This document shows positions 29,492 to 38,021 of a stretch of 64,000 bases of DNA, in pieces. The position numbers and the translations under genes are program-made. The notes beneath the pieces are model-generated. The model searched no databases. It had not been told where the DNA came from and was given only the letters and a program-made list of their open reading frames with translations. Source of the DNA: Clostridia bacterium (lineage in GTDB: Bacteria; Bacillota; Clostridia; Oscillospirales; Acutalibacteraceae); contig JAFTLT010000034.1 of NCBI GenBank assembly GCA_017452785.1, forward strand, positions 1 through 64,000. Direction: 5' to 3'. How positions within the stretch are numbered: position 1 is the first letter of the stretch; every line of letters begins with the position of its first letter.

Positions 29492-29518
29492 TTAGCACTC
29501 TGCATCTTCGAGTGCTAA
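29492..29518 (-). promoter_or_regulatory. CIRCE operator (HrcA site) for groESL
   Basis: TTAGCACTC (29492-29500), a 9-nt spacer, GAGTGCTAA (29510-29518) is a perfect CIRCE inverted repeat. It lies just after the -10 element of the groESL promoter, so HrcA should repress heat-shock transcription here. Confidence 0.97.
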
Positions 29519-29523
29519 TTCAT

Positions 29524-29552
29524 ATTTTAATCCGTTTTTAACCTGCTGTCAA
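29524..29552 (-). promoter_or_regulatory. SigA promoter of groESL
   Basis: Minus strand TTGACA (29552-29547), 17-nt spacer, TAAAAT (29529-29524). The CIRCE repeat begins 5 bp downstream of the -10. Confidence 0.88.
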
Positions 29553-29641
29553 GCCTTTTTCAGAAATTATTGCCATTTTTACCGAATTTTTTCACAGTAT
29601 TGCTGCAATATCCCTTTGGAAGAATAAAAAGGGTGATAAAT

Positions 29642-31219
29642 ATGCTGAAGCGTGCTCTTTCATTATATATATTCATAATTATTTGTTTTATGGCTTTTTT
29701 GGGGCGCATTGTCTATATTCAGCGCAGTGAGTATTCATCTGTTATGGAAAGCGCAAGCAAGCGCACACTTATTGTGGGAGAAAAAAGAGGCGGTATATAT
29801 GACAGAAACTTTTCGCCGCTTGTGGACAGCGAAAACCATCTTCTTGCGGCTGTTACTCCATGTGTTGGCTCATATGAATATTTAAAAGGCAAGCTTGATG
29901 ACAGGGTGCTCAGAAGCAGAATTGAAGAGGGTCGCCCCTTTATCTGTCAGATAGATGAAGAAATCAATAACGAATATATACGCACATTTTCAGTTTCCCA
30001 GAGGTACTCTGCCGAGGGTCTTGCAGTGCATCTTATCGGATACTGCGACTCGTCGGGGCAGACGGGCATCACAGGTATTGAGCGAGCCTACAATGCGTAC
30101 CTGAGCGAAAATAGGGGCAAGCTGAGTGTAACCTTTGATGTTGACGCTGTGGGTAGGGTGCTTGCAGGCATGGATAAAACTGTTTATGACAACAACTATT
30201 CTTCAAAAGCAGGCGTTGTGCTGAGTATTGACGGCAATGTGCAAAAAATTGCAGAAGATGCCCTTGAAAACAGCAAAATCAAAAGCGGATGCGCAGTTGT
30301 TATGCATGTTCACACAGGTGAAATTCTGGCAATGGCAAGCGTACCCGAATATGACCAAAACAATGTTGCTGCAAGCCTGAAAGATGAAAACTCCCCTCTT
30401 GTGAATAAGGCGCTGACAGCTTACAGTGTGGGGTCGGTTTTCAAGCCTATAGTTGCTGCAGCGGCACTTGAAAACGGATATGACCCTAATGAAGAATATG
30501 AATGCACAGGTGAAATCAAGGTTGGCGACAGAAAATTTGCCTGCTATAACCATAAAGCTCACGGCAAGGTCAATATGTCAAAGGCACTCGAAGACTCCTG
30601 CAACACATATTTTATTAGTCTTATTATGAGAACGGACAGCGATTTGCTCCTGAGTCTTTGCCGTCAGATTGGTCTTGGCGAAAAAGACATACTTGCGCCT
30701 TCTCTTGCAGGTTCATCAGGTACTCTGCCGACAGATGAGGAGCTGAAAATCAAAGGTAATCTTGCTAATTTTGCCTTCGGTCAGGGAAGTCTGACAGCAA
30801 CACCGCTGCAAATAACAAAAGCCTATCACACACTTGCAACAGGCAATTATATAAAGCCTCAACTGATAAAAGGCTTCACTAACTATATGGGACTTATGAC
30901 GAAAGAACCTACAGACAGTGCTGTAAAAATTCTCAGCGATGAAACTGTAATAAAGATAAGAGAAATGCTCTTAAGCGTAACTGAAAAAGGCGGTGCAGAC
31001 AAAGCTCACAGCCGGCTTCTCAGTCTTGCAGGCAAAACAGGCACAGCACAAAGCGGCATATATATTGGCGGCAAAGAAATATTGAGAACATGGTTTGCCG
31101 GCTTTTTCCCTGCAAACAACCCACACTATATAGTTGTTGTCTTAAACGAAAACGGTAGTGGCGGCAACACAGACTGCGCACCGATTTTTAAAGAAATATG
31201 CGAAGGAATAGTGAGTTGA
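29642..31219 (+). CDS. Class B penicillin-binding protein, transpeptidase (PbpA/FtsI-type)
   Basis: The product has 525 aa from ATG 29642 (AAAGGGTG 6 nt upstream). One N-terminal membrane helix (about 9-27) is followed by a short dimerisation region and the transpeptidase domain. The catalytic triads are SVFK (Ser265, Lys268), SCN (Ser319-Asn321) and KTG (Lys465), with the conserved TGTAQ extension. It cross-links peptidoglycan outside the membrane. The small pedestal matches the compact PbpA/sporulation-type class B PBPs of Clostridia rather than long FtsI. It is divergent from groESL. Confidence 0.88.
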   Translation: MLKRALSLYIFIIICFMAFLGRIVYIQRSEYSSVMESASKRTLIVGEKRGGIYDRNFSPLVDSENHLLAAVTPCVGSYEYLKGKLDDRVLRSRIEEGRPFICQIDEEINNEYIRTFSVSQRYSAEGLAVHLIGYCDSSGQTGITGIERAYNAYLSENRGKLSVTFDVDAVGRVLAGMDKTVYDNNYSSKAGVVLSIDGNVQKIAEDALENSKIKSGCAVVMHVHTGEILAMASVPEYDQNNVAASLKDENSPLVNKALTAYSVGSVFKPIVAAAALENGYDPNEEYECTGEIKVGDRKFACYNHKAHGKVNMSKALEDSCNTYFISLIMRTDSDLLLSLCRQIGLGEKDILAPSLAGSSGTLPTDEELKIKGNLANFAFGQGSLTATPLQITKAYHTLATGNYIKPQLIKGFTNYMGLMTKEPTDSAVKILSDETVIKIREMLLSVTEKGGADKAHSRLLSLAGKTGTAQSGIYIGGKEILRTWFAGFFPANNPHYIVVVLNENGSGGNTDCAPIFKEICEGIVS

Positions 31220-31332
31220 ATGCTGAATTCGGAATGCAGAGTGCAGAATTGTGGTTGCGAGTTTACCGTTGATTGATAAGTAAAATTGTATCCGCAGAGA
31301 GAGTTGGTAGGGAATATCGATATTCTTAGTTT
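31220..31332. repeat. Fragment of the TGCAGA-type interspersed repeat
   Basis: Downstream of the PBP gene, the words GGAATGCAGAGTGCAGAATTG and ATCCGCAGAGAGAGTTGGTA match parts of the palindromic element at 20323-20597. The copy is truncated or rearranged. No gene is here. Confidence 0.6.
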
Positions 31333-32397
31333 TTAATTCCCTATTGGAATTGCATAAAAGTTGCTTTCCCACGCAGGAATATAAGGGTGCTGTCTGAAAT
31401 AGATTTTATATTCAGCTGACAGCTCATTGATTTTCAATGCCAACGAGAATAAGTCCTCGTTTCTGTGATAAGCACAGACATAGAGCTTTGGCAAATATTT
31501 TTTTATTGTATTCTTTGCACCATCGAGTGCTCGCATTTCGGCACCCTCAATATCCATTTTGATAAGGGTAACCTTCTCACTGACAATGTTATCCACACTG
31601 TCAAATTGAACGGGCACTCCCCCCTCGTCGGCACGGGAATTTCTCCCGCCTTTTTTTGCAAAATAGAGAGTTTCGTTTTTATCCCATGCACCAAGGTTAT
31701 ATTTCTCTATGTTGCTGAGATTTTCAGTTTTTGCTGTCAGCTTTCGGAAATTTTTGCTATCCGGCTCAAAGGCTATGATTTTATTATAGCGGTTATCTGT
31801 AGCCTCAATGAATTCTCTTATTGTGTCACCGTCATAGGCACCAAGGTCAACTATTGTTTCATTGCTGCCAAGCTGCAGAATTTCACTGTAAACCTTCATT
31901 TTTTCACTGTGAGCCTTAAAAAGATATTCTGTGTTTCCGCTGATTTTATAGCGAAGAACATTAAGATAGTCCTCTTTGCTTTTTTTATCTGCAAGAAGAT
32001 CATAGACTTTTTTGAAAAGGTGTTCATTTTCAGAGAAAAACTCATAAGTGAAAGGCTCACCGCCCACAACGGCAACCGTAGGTGAATAAAGCTCGTGGCG
32101 TTTTGACAGCTCTTTGACAAAAGCCATTGTTTTTTCATCGTGAACTGCAAAGGTCATAAGTATAATAAAGTCACCGTATTTTTCTTCAGCTTCACTGAGA
32201 GTGAGCACCTTTTTGCCGTGAAAAAAGTGACCCCTGACAAAGCCGTCACTGGCAAAGGTGTCTTGCCATGAAATATTAAGTGTTTCGAGAACATTTATTA
32301 TCATATCGGCACCGTTACCCATGCCGTAAAGCAGAACAGGCTTAGTCTGCTGTTTAAGATATTCCCACAGTGGTGTAACATTGATAAGAGCTTTCAC
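31333..32397 (-). CDS. FkbM-family methyltransferase
   Basis: The product has 354 aa from GTG 32397, which follows TTTGGAGG by 7 nt; a more upstream in-frame start has no ribosome site. The N-terminal half has a nucleotide-sugar/reductase-like strand VLLYGMGNGADMIINVLE, as in some WbbL/FkbM fusions. The C-terminal half is the FkbM methyltransferase domain, with SAM motif IVDLGAYDGDTIREF, IAFEPDSKNFRKL and the terminal KMDIEGAEMRAL. Such proteins methylate sugars of polysaccharides or other small molecules; the acceptor is unknown. The neighbour on the same strand is a membrane protein gene. Confidence 0.83.
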   Translation of the reverse strand: MKALINVTPLWEYLKQQTKPVLLYGMGNGADMIINVLETLNISWQDTFASDGFVRGHFFHGKKVLTLSEAEEKYGDFIILMTFAVHDEKTMAFVKELSKRHELYSPTVAVVGGEPFTYEFFSENEHLFKKVYDLLADKKSKEDYLNVLRYKISGNTEYLFKAHSEKMKVYSEILQLGSNETIVDLGAYDGDTIREFIEATDNRYNKIIAFEPDSKNFRKLTAKTENLSNIEKYNLGAWDKNETLYFAKKGGRNSRADEGGVPVQFDSVDNIVSEKVTLIKMDIEGAEMRALDGAKNTIKKYLPKLYVCAYHRNEDLFSLALKINELSAEYKIYFRQHPYIPAWESNFYAIPIGN

Positions 32398-32445
32398 GGC
32401 GTAACCTCCAAAATTCATTGGGGTTATTTTAACACAAATCACGGC

Positions 32446-33213
32446 TTATTGCAACTTCATTATTTCATTTGCCCACGCTGCCATTGTCTGCTTATAATAG
32501 CCCCACACATAGCCTATGGGCAAAATAAATATGCATGATATAAACCAGCCCAAAAAGCTGAGTCTCAGTTTGCAAAGCTCATTTACTTTGCCGTGCATTG
32601 CGCTCTGAGAGGATGCAATGAGATGGCGAAAATTAATATATTCCCCTTTTATAAAATAATATCGCACTAAAAAAAGAGATGAAGTGAGCCTGAAATAAAA
32701 CCAAAAGCTGCTTATAAAAAACACAGCACAGCCTGCAGCCAAAACAGCTCCGACTGCCGCTGAAAAGCGTGACCTGCTGAGAGTGAGCAGCAAAAGACTA
32801 CAAAGCACTGTAGGAATATTTAAGAAAGCAAAAACAAGCACTCTGAGCACTGATGTGCGAAAACTTATAAACAGCAGTGAAAAGAGGTTTTTCGGTGCAA
32901 AATAAAAGAAAATATCCTTTGTGCCTGCAGAAACCTTCTGCGCTTTTTTTAGCATATAGCGATCACTGCCCGTTTTAAGTGCACTATAGGACATTGAGAT
33001 AATAAATAAGATTGCGGCTGCAACGGCGAGATTTATATAGGCTGATTTTTCTGCAAATGTGCTATTAACAATAGACATCACTGAGCTGCGGTAAACAAGC
33101 GGCATTAAGCCAAGAGAAAAAATAAGCAGCACACATACACTGAGAGTCAAACAAAAAAGCGGCACAGCACCTATCAGCAGACTGCGCCCCATAAGACGGA
33201 TTTTCGACACCAT
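32446..33213 (-). CDS. Integral membrane protein of unknown function
   Basis: The product has 255 aa from ATG 33213 (AAAGGAG 8 nt upstream). Six hydrophobic helices are visible (about 13-36, 56-74, 108-133, 138-158, 160-178 and 220-241) with few charges between. Longer upstream readings run into the lipoprotein gene in another frame and are spurious. The architecture resembles DUF975-type membrane proteins, but no decisive motif is seen. It lies 50 nt upstream of the FkbM methyltransferase gene; they could be co-transcribed. Confidence 0.7.
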   Translation of the reverse strand: MVSKIRLMGRSLLIGAVPLFCLTLSVCVLLIFSLGLMPLVYRSSVMSIVNSTFAEKSAYINLAVAAAILFIISMSYSALKTGSDRYMLKKAQKVSAGTKDIFFYFAPKNLFSLLFISFRTSVLRVLVFAFLNIPTVLCSLLLLTLSRSRFSAAVGAVLAAGCAVFFISSFWFYFRLTSSLFLVRYYFIKGEYINFRHLIASSQSAMHGKVNELCKLRLSFLGWFISCIFILPIGYVWGYYKQTMAAWANEIMKLQ

Positions 33214-33257
33214 AAGCAACACTCCTTTGCTTTTAAGTGTTGACAAAAAAGACGGAT

Positions 33258-33292
33258 AATATAAAAGGCACCCTGCAAAATAGAGAGTGCCT
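33258..33292 (-). terminator. Terminator after the threonine-rich lipoprotein gene
   Basis: Minus strand AGGCACTCT pairs with AGGGTGCCT (plus arms 33266-33274 and 33284-33292), followed by TTTATATTAT. Confidence 0.7.
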
Positions 33293-33298
33293 GAGCTG

Positions 33299-34057
33299 TT
33301 AAAATGAAACGTTTGAGGAATATGTGGAGTTAAACTGGGTGCCTGCCTTTGAAACAAGGAAGCCCTCAGGAATTGTGTAGGCAATTGTGCTGCCTGAGGT
33401 AACAGCCTGACCTGAAAGGTCAATAATGATTTCCTGCATTCCATCTGCATTTTTGCCTGCTGTGACACTGCAAGAAACCTTTTCGGGAGCTGTAACACCG
33501 TCAATTCTGATTGAAATGCTTGTGGTGTTAGCTTTAATATCACTGCTCCATGAAGCCGGGCTGATTGAAAGATAGAGCTTGCCTGAGTTGCTGTCATAAG
33601 CCTCTGAGTCAACAACAAGCGGTGTTGAAAACTTCTCAACCTCAGTTGTGGTAGGCTTTGTGGTTGTCGGCTTAGTTGTAGTAGGTTTAGTCGTAGTCTG
33701 TGTAGGTAAGGTTGCCCCCGTAGGTGCACTTGTGGGCAATGTTGCCGGAAGTGATGAGCCCGTAGTGGAAATATTGACATCAGGCGGTGCAACTGTATCT
33801 GAAGGAATTATTATATTAAAATCAGTTGTAACTGCCGCCAGATCAAACTGCGTGGTTTCAACCCAAGGCACGGTTTTATCGGGGCTTGTGGTGAGAATAT
33901 ATGACACCGGCTGCGGCTCGGTGGTAGTAGGCTGAGTTGTAGAAACATTTCCTGTAGAAATGGGAGCTGTTGTTGTCGGCTTCTCGTCGCCAATGCAGGC
34001 ACTGAAAAGAACAGTTATTATAGCTAATAAAACGAAAACTGCAACAATTTTACGCAA
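33299..34057 (-). CDS. Lipoprotein with Thr/Pro stalk and a beta-sandwich C-terminal domain
   Basis: The 252-aa protein has a lipobox LFSAC (Cys21) after a hydrophobic signal. A long Thr/Pro-rich stalk follows, including four TTTKPTTT-type repeats at about 114-135, and then a C-terminal domain of about 110 residues (PLVVDSEAYDSNSGKLYLSI...YTIPEGFLVSKAG) with a bacterial Ig-like or S-layer-adjacent pattern. It starts at TTG 34057 with GGAGG 8 nt upstream. The stalk is probably glycosylated or spans the cell wall. Function is unknown; it may be a surface sensor or adhesin. Confidence 0.75.
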   Translation of the reverse strand: MRKIVAVFVLLAIITVLFSACIGDEKPTTTAPISTGNVSTTQPTTTEPQPVSYILTTSPDKTVPWVETTQFDLAAVTTDFNIIIPSDTVAPPDVNISTTGSSLPATLPTSAPTGATLPTQTTTKPTTTKPTTTKPTTTEVEKFSTPLVVDSEAYDSNSGKLYLSISPASWSSDIKANTTSISIRIDGVTAPEKVSCSVTAGKNADGMQEIIIDLSGQAVTSGSTIAYTIPEGFLVSKAGTQFNSTYSSNVSF

Positions 34058-34132
34058 ACCGATCGCCTCCTGAATTTAATGATACCGATACATTATACAT
34101 TAAAAATATGCATAAGTCAAATAAATAAATGT

Positions 34133-34738
34133 TTAACATTTTAAAATATCATAGTTTTCTTTTATATATTTTGCCGAAGCAAGCTTAATTTTAGCTAAAA
34201 TATCATTTTCAATCATCATTTTGTCAAATTTTTCTATTGCAGCAACACTGTAAGAAACCTCTTCATCATCCTTGTCATACATTTTGGCAAAGGCTGACAG
34301 CTTATCTGCAAAATCAGTCATTCCGATTGCCATGAGAGCCTCGCAGATAATTGAGGTAAGAATTTCACTGTTCTGACTGAAGAACTCCCCTGCCGAGCCG
34401 TCCTCGGTGAAAACATCAAGCACATAGACATGCTGCTTTTCTTTTGACATAGCCTTGAAAGAGCCTTCCATATTATCACTTTTTTGAAGTGCTATCTGAT
34501 AAAGAAGTGCTGTGCCCTCTAAGATTTCACTCTCGTCAAAGGCTTCAAGGTCAGCGAGAGTTGCATTTTTATATTTTTCTTTCAGGGCGGTCAGACGCTT
34601 GATTTCAGCCTCCTGAGCCCTATAGGTTTTGTTATGGTTTGAGTATGCGCTGACGGCCTTCATAAAAAGAAAAGCAAATGCCACCAACAAAACTATAAAC
34701 ACTATTATAAGATATCCGTACTGTGAAAGCCACTGCAT
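34133..34738 (-). CDS. Membrane-anchored protein, possibly DUF4375-like
   Basis: The 201-aa protein has one N-terminal helix (about 7-27), a coiled-coil-like charged region (about 38-60; QEAEIKRLTALKEKYK) and a soluble domain (VLDVFTEDGSAGEFFSQNSEILTSIICEALMAIG-like). The latter resembles DMP19/DUF4375 domains, which have an EGF/GFxxFF-like stretch followed by helices. The ATG overlaps the rsmI stop (TAATG), so it is translationally coupled to that gene. Its role is unknown. The C-terminal IKENYDILKC ends in Cys. Confidence 0.65.
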   Translation of the reverse strand: MQWLSQYGYLIIVFIVLLVAFAFLFMKAVSAYSNHNKTYRAQEAEIKRLTALKEKYKNATLADLEAFDESEILEGTALLYQIALQKSDNMEGSFKAMSKEKQHVYVLDVFTEDGSAGEFFSQNSEILTSIICEALMAIGMTDFADKLSAFAKMYDKDDEEVSYSVAAIEKFDKMMIENDILAKIKLASAKYIKENYDILKC

Positions 34739-35568
34739 TATTCTTCCTCCTGCAATTTCTTATAAATATCGCCTTTTTTTATGCCTGTTTCTTTAGCTGC
34801 CTTTTTAGCTGCCATGCTTATGCCGAGGCCTTCGCTCATATATACCCTCGCAAGAGAGACAGCATCGGCTAAAGTTACTTCGTCTTCTTCGCTTTCAGGC
34901 TTGCCTGAAATAACAAGCACTATCTCACCTTTGAGACTTTCTTCGGCGTACCTCTCAGAGGCAGCCTTCAGGGTGGTGCGTATAACCTGCTCGTGTATCT
35001 TCGTTATCTCACGTACAATGGCAAGGTCTCTGTCACCTAAGGTTGCATATAAATCGATAAGAGTAGCCGAAAGCTTGTGAGGAGCCTCGTAGAAAACCAT
35101 AGTGCGCTTTTCGTCTTTGATTGAGGAAAGGTGCTCACGGCGTGAGACCTTATTCATGCTAAGAAAGCCCTCAAAAGTGAATCTGCCCACGCTCATGCCA
35201 GACAGAGCAACTGCCGTTGCAAAGGCTGTGGGACCCGGCACACTCTGAACAAGGATATTGTTTTCGTGGCAAAGACGCACCAAATCTTCACCGGGGTCAG
35301 ACACGGCAGGCATGCCCGCATCGGTGACAAGTGCGCAGCTTTCACCCAAAAGGATTTTATCGACTATGACCTCACCTTTAGCACGTCTGTTGTGCTCAAA
35401 ATAGCTTATCATAGGCTTTTTTATGCCGAAGTGGTTAAGGAGCTTGACCGTTACTCTCGTGTCTTCTGCGGCTATAAAATCAACCTTTTCGAGGGTCTCA
35501 ACGGCTCTCGGTGACATATCTCCCAGATTGCCTATGGGAGTGCCGACTATGTATAATGTTCCTGACAT
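34738..35568 (-). CDS. rsmI: 16S rRNA (cytidine-1402-2'-O)-methyltransferase
   Basis: The 276-aa protein is a tetrapyrrole-methylase-fold enzyme. Characteristic features are LYIVGTPIGNLGDMSPRA at the start, AEDTRVTVKLLNHFGIKKP, the SAM-binding CALVTDAGMPAVSDPGEDLV and PGPTAFATAVALSGM. It methylates C1402 of 16S rRNA with SAM, together with RsmH. CGGAGG precedes the ATG. In Bacillus it is close to yabB; here it is separated from the TrmN6-like gene by about 2.4 kb of accessory genes. Confidence 0.95.
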   Translation of the reverse strand: MSGTLYIVGTPIGNLGDMSPRAVETLEKVDFIAAEDTRVTVKLLNHFGIKKPMISYFEHNRRAKGEVIVDKILLGESCALVTDAGMPAVSDPGEDLVRLCHENNILVQSVPGPTAFATAVALSGMSVGRFTFEGFLSMNKVSRREHLSSIKDEKRTMVFYEAPHKLSATLIDLYATLGDRDLAIVREITKIHEQVIRTTLKAASERYAEESLKGEIVLVISGKPESEEDEVTLADAVSLARVYMSEGLGISMAAKKAAKETGIKKGDIYKKLQEEE

Positions 35569-35659
35569 GTTTACCTCCGGAAAGTTAATTAAGAATTATG
35601 AATTTCGGGCATGTTTTTTCTGTGCAATAGTCAGTATCAACAAAGTTAGTAGGATTTAT

Positions 35660-36064
35660 TTAAGATAGCGACACTGCAATCAGAAGAAAAACAATCCCGT
35701 AAATAACAAACAAAGTACCAAACACCCATTCTGCTGTTGCTTTAAATTTGTGGGGATATGCACGGCGCGGAAACCATTTTACATATACCATAGGCATTCT
35801 TTGAAATAAAGGGCGCTTTCGCCTGTATTCATTTTCTGTTTTGTATCGATATTCTCTTCCCTTAACTGTGTATACATAAACATATTTTGTAGAAACAGGT
35901 ATTAATCTTCCATTTTTTCCGTGGGTATTTCTGACTGTGTTTGCTTTTTCTAAGGTTGCTACTGTTGTTGACAGATTTTTGGGAAATAAACCAAGAATGG
36001 CTATGAACAAATTCCACAAACCAATCAAGATAACAACAGTACCCAAGCCAATATAAAATTCCAT
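35660..36064 (-). CDS. Small membrane protein, DUF3592-like
   Basis: The 134-aa protein has two hydrophobic helices (about 5-25 and 112-131) at its ends and a beta-rich soluble middle (VSTKYVYVYTVKGREYRYKTENEYRR) rich in Arg and Tyr. The layout fits DUF3592-type proteins: a helix at each end and an immunoglobulin-like middle. Function is unknown. AAGAGGAA precedes the ATG. It is part of the accessory insertion between rsmI and the TrmN6-like gene. Confidence 0.6.
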   Translation of the reverse strand: MEFYIGLGTVVILIGLWNLFIAILGLFPKNLSTTVATLEKANTVRNTHGKNGRLIPVSTKYVYVYTVKGREYRYKTENEYRRKRPLFQRMPMVYVKWFPRRAYPHKFKATAEWVFGTLFVIYGIVFLLIAVSLS

Positions 36065-36122
36065 ATCATATTCCTCTTTAAGTTTTTATATAGAACTATC
36101 TTTGTGACTTGCAAGTTCACAT

Positions 36123-37253
36123 TCACGCAATAGCATTGAGATATTCAGGATAAACAACCTTCAGCTCTTTTCTGTCTATTATTCCAAATGAATGAATATC
36201 ATCACCGTCAGTAATACCGTTATCCCAGACTAAAACGGAAAAGCCGAATTTTTCTGCGAGCTCAACATAAAACCTTGCATTTGTGGCTAAATTATCAGGA
36301 TTGTCTCTGTCACTCCAGCCAAATTCACTAAGGCATACACCGTACCCCTTAGCCACATAACGCCTGAACATCAGTCTGAAAGTATTGTAAAGTGATATTT
36401 TTTCAAATATATTCCATTGGTCTTCGTTATCGGGGAATTCAGACTCATGTGCTGTTTTATAGTAATAATGAACTGACACAATAACCCTGTCATCATAAGG
36501 CAGACACAGTGTATCAATGTTCTGCTTAAGTCCGCTTGCGGCATATGTGGGTATGAGCACGTAACGCTCCGAATTGTTGCCGCCTGATTTTCTGATTGTC
36601 TCAAGCACAGAAAGGTTTAGATAATTGACAACAGCTCTGCTTTCAGCGTTACCCTGCCACTCATCCTCTGCACCGAAAACTCTCGGTTCATTCATTGTTT
36701 CAAAAATAAGATTTTCGCCGTACTCTTTAAATCTGCCGCAAAGCTGTGCCCATATCTTGCAAAGGATTTCTTTAGAAGTCTCCCTATGCTCTTCGTCAGT
36801 AATAAGCCAAAAAGCATCCTCGTGGTGTGTGTTTATAATAACTTTCATATCAAGCTCAAGTGCCCAATCAACAACTTCGTTTACTCTGTCAAGCCACAAA
36901 GGGTCAATCGTATAATCGGGAGCATCGCCAAGATGTTGTGACCATGTAACAGGTATTCTGATGCTGTCAAAGCCGCATTCTTTAACAAACTCAATAAGCT
37001 CTTTTGCTGTTTCGGGATTTCCCCACATCGTTTCAGCCTCAAGGTCTGCTTTTTCAGTTGATTGCTTTTCGCAAGCATCAAATGTGTTGCCGAGATTCCA
37101 CCCTATGCCGATTGACTGAGCAAATTCAACAGACTCTGTCATTTCATATTTTGGAAAAAGTATATTCTCGCCAAAGACAGCAAAAACAAAGACAATTAAA
37201 ATCATTATAACCGAAATAAATATCAATGTGTATTTCAGTATCTTGTTCATCAT
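36123..37253 (-). CDS. Membrane-anchored GH5-family glycoside hydrolase
   Basis: The 376-aa protein has an N-terminal membrane helix (about 8-27) without a clear cleavage site, then a GH5 (beta/alpha)8 barrel. The landmarks are GIGWNLGNTFDA (49-60), RIPVTW (99-104), HHED, the acid/base Glu189 in TMNEP and the nucleophile Glu310 in LSEFGW. This is the cellulase/mannanase/xyloglucanase clan, close to GH5_4-type sequences (WNLGNTFDA). It acts on beta-glucans at the outer membrane face. The adjacent DUF1349 gene is downstream of the same promoter region, which suggests a glycan-use pair. Confidence 0.88.
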   Translation of the reverse strand: MMNKILKYTLIFISVIMILIVFVFAVFGENILFPKYEMTESVEFAQSIGIGWNLGNTFDACEKQSTEKADLEAETMWGNPETAKELIEFVKECGFDSIRIPVTWSQHLGDAPDYTIDPLWLDRVNEVVDWALELDMKVIINTHHEDAFWLITDEEHRETSKEILCKIWAQLCGRFKEYGENLIFETMNEPRVFGAEDEWQGNAESRAVVNYLNLSVLETIRKSGGNNSERYVLIPTYAASGLKQNIDTLCLPYDDRVIVSVHYYYKTAHESEFPDNEDQWNIFEKISLYNTFRLMFRRYVAKGYGVCLSEFGWSDRDNPDNLATNARFYVELAEKFGFSVLVWDNGITDGDDIHSFGIIDRKELKVVYPEYLNAIA

Positions 37254-37312
37254 CTTCTCCTATTATTTATTCTCTATTCTTTATTATCTGTTATCTTAGC
37301 CAAAGGTGCTCA

Positions 37313-37924
37313 TCAAGTCTCCTCGTCGGGCTGCTGACCGTTGTGGGCAAGCCACTTACATTCGGTAATTTCCATATCTGTAAACACCGCTTTGAACGAG
37401 GAATTTTCCGCACTGCATGCATATATTCCAAACTGAATTTCGTCGTGGACATTGAACATATGGCAAATTCGCATTTGCTTGAAATTTTCTCCATCGGTTG
37501 AATTTTCAATGCAAAAATCATCATCACGGCGGCTGAGGCGGAACCATATTGATTTAATTGAAGCATCAATATCAACCGATGCCCAGTCTGAATAGCCATT
37601 ATTTGTTACAACACTGCCAAGACGCTGAATATCGCAATTTTCATATTCGACAGAGGCTTTAAGCCAATTATCGCTGTCAAGATACATTACAACTCCGCTC
37701 TGGTCATAACGCACTTTTGTGTCAAACTCAGTCCTGACAACAAAAGAAAAATATTTCTCACTTGTTTTCATTTGCAGTGCAGGTGCATTGTCATTTCTGA
37801 AATGATAATAGGTTCTTTGCCACAAATCAGTGCAGGGGTCCGTTATAATTTCAACCTTATCATCTGTAACAGTATACTCTTTCGGTGCTCTTATCCACTG
37901 CATATTCTTTGTATCAATTTTCAT
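37313..37924 (-). CDS. DUF1349 concanavalin-like protein
   Basis: The 203-aa protein without a signal peptide has the typical DUF1349 pattern: KNMQWIRAPKEYTV..., TDLWQRTYYHFRNDNAPAL, DQSGVVMYLDSDNWLKASVEYEN, WFRLSRRDDDFCIENSTDGENF and FGIYACS. The family has a jelly-roll (concanavalin-like) fold and is thought to bind or hydrolyse carbohydrates. It lies upstream of the GH5 gene on the same strand. AAGGAG precedes the ATG. The exact function is unknown. Confidence 0.85.
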   Translation of the reverse strand: MKIDTKNMQWIRAPKEYTVTDDKVEIITDPCTDLWQRTYYHFRNDNAPALQMKTSEKYFSFVVRTEFDTKVRYDQSGVVMYLDSDNWLKASVEYENCDIQRLGSVVTNNGYSDWASVDIDASIKSIWFRLSRRDDDFCIENSTDGENFKQMRICHMFNVHDEIQFGIYACSAENSSFKAVFTDMEITECKWLAHNGQQPDEET

Positions 37925-38021
37925 ATCTTCTACTCCTTAAGCATTATTTTTCTAAGCAAATTCTATCGCAATTATTATTTACTCTATATTCTTTATTATC
38001 TGTTATCTCAGCCGAAGGCGC

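Noticed and set aside
33640-33700. Short tandem repeat that might look like a CRISPR
   Set aside because: It encodes the TTTKP repeats of the lipoprotein stalk in frame; there are no spacers.
33214-33792. N-terminal extension of the membrane protein gene
   Set aside because: These residues are another frame of the lipoprotein gene (Gln/Leu-rich low complexity); the real start at 33213 has AAAGGAG.
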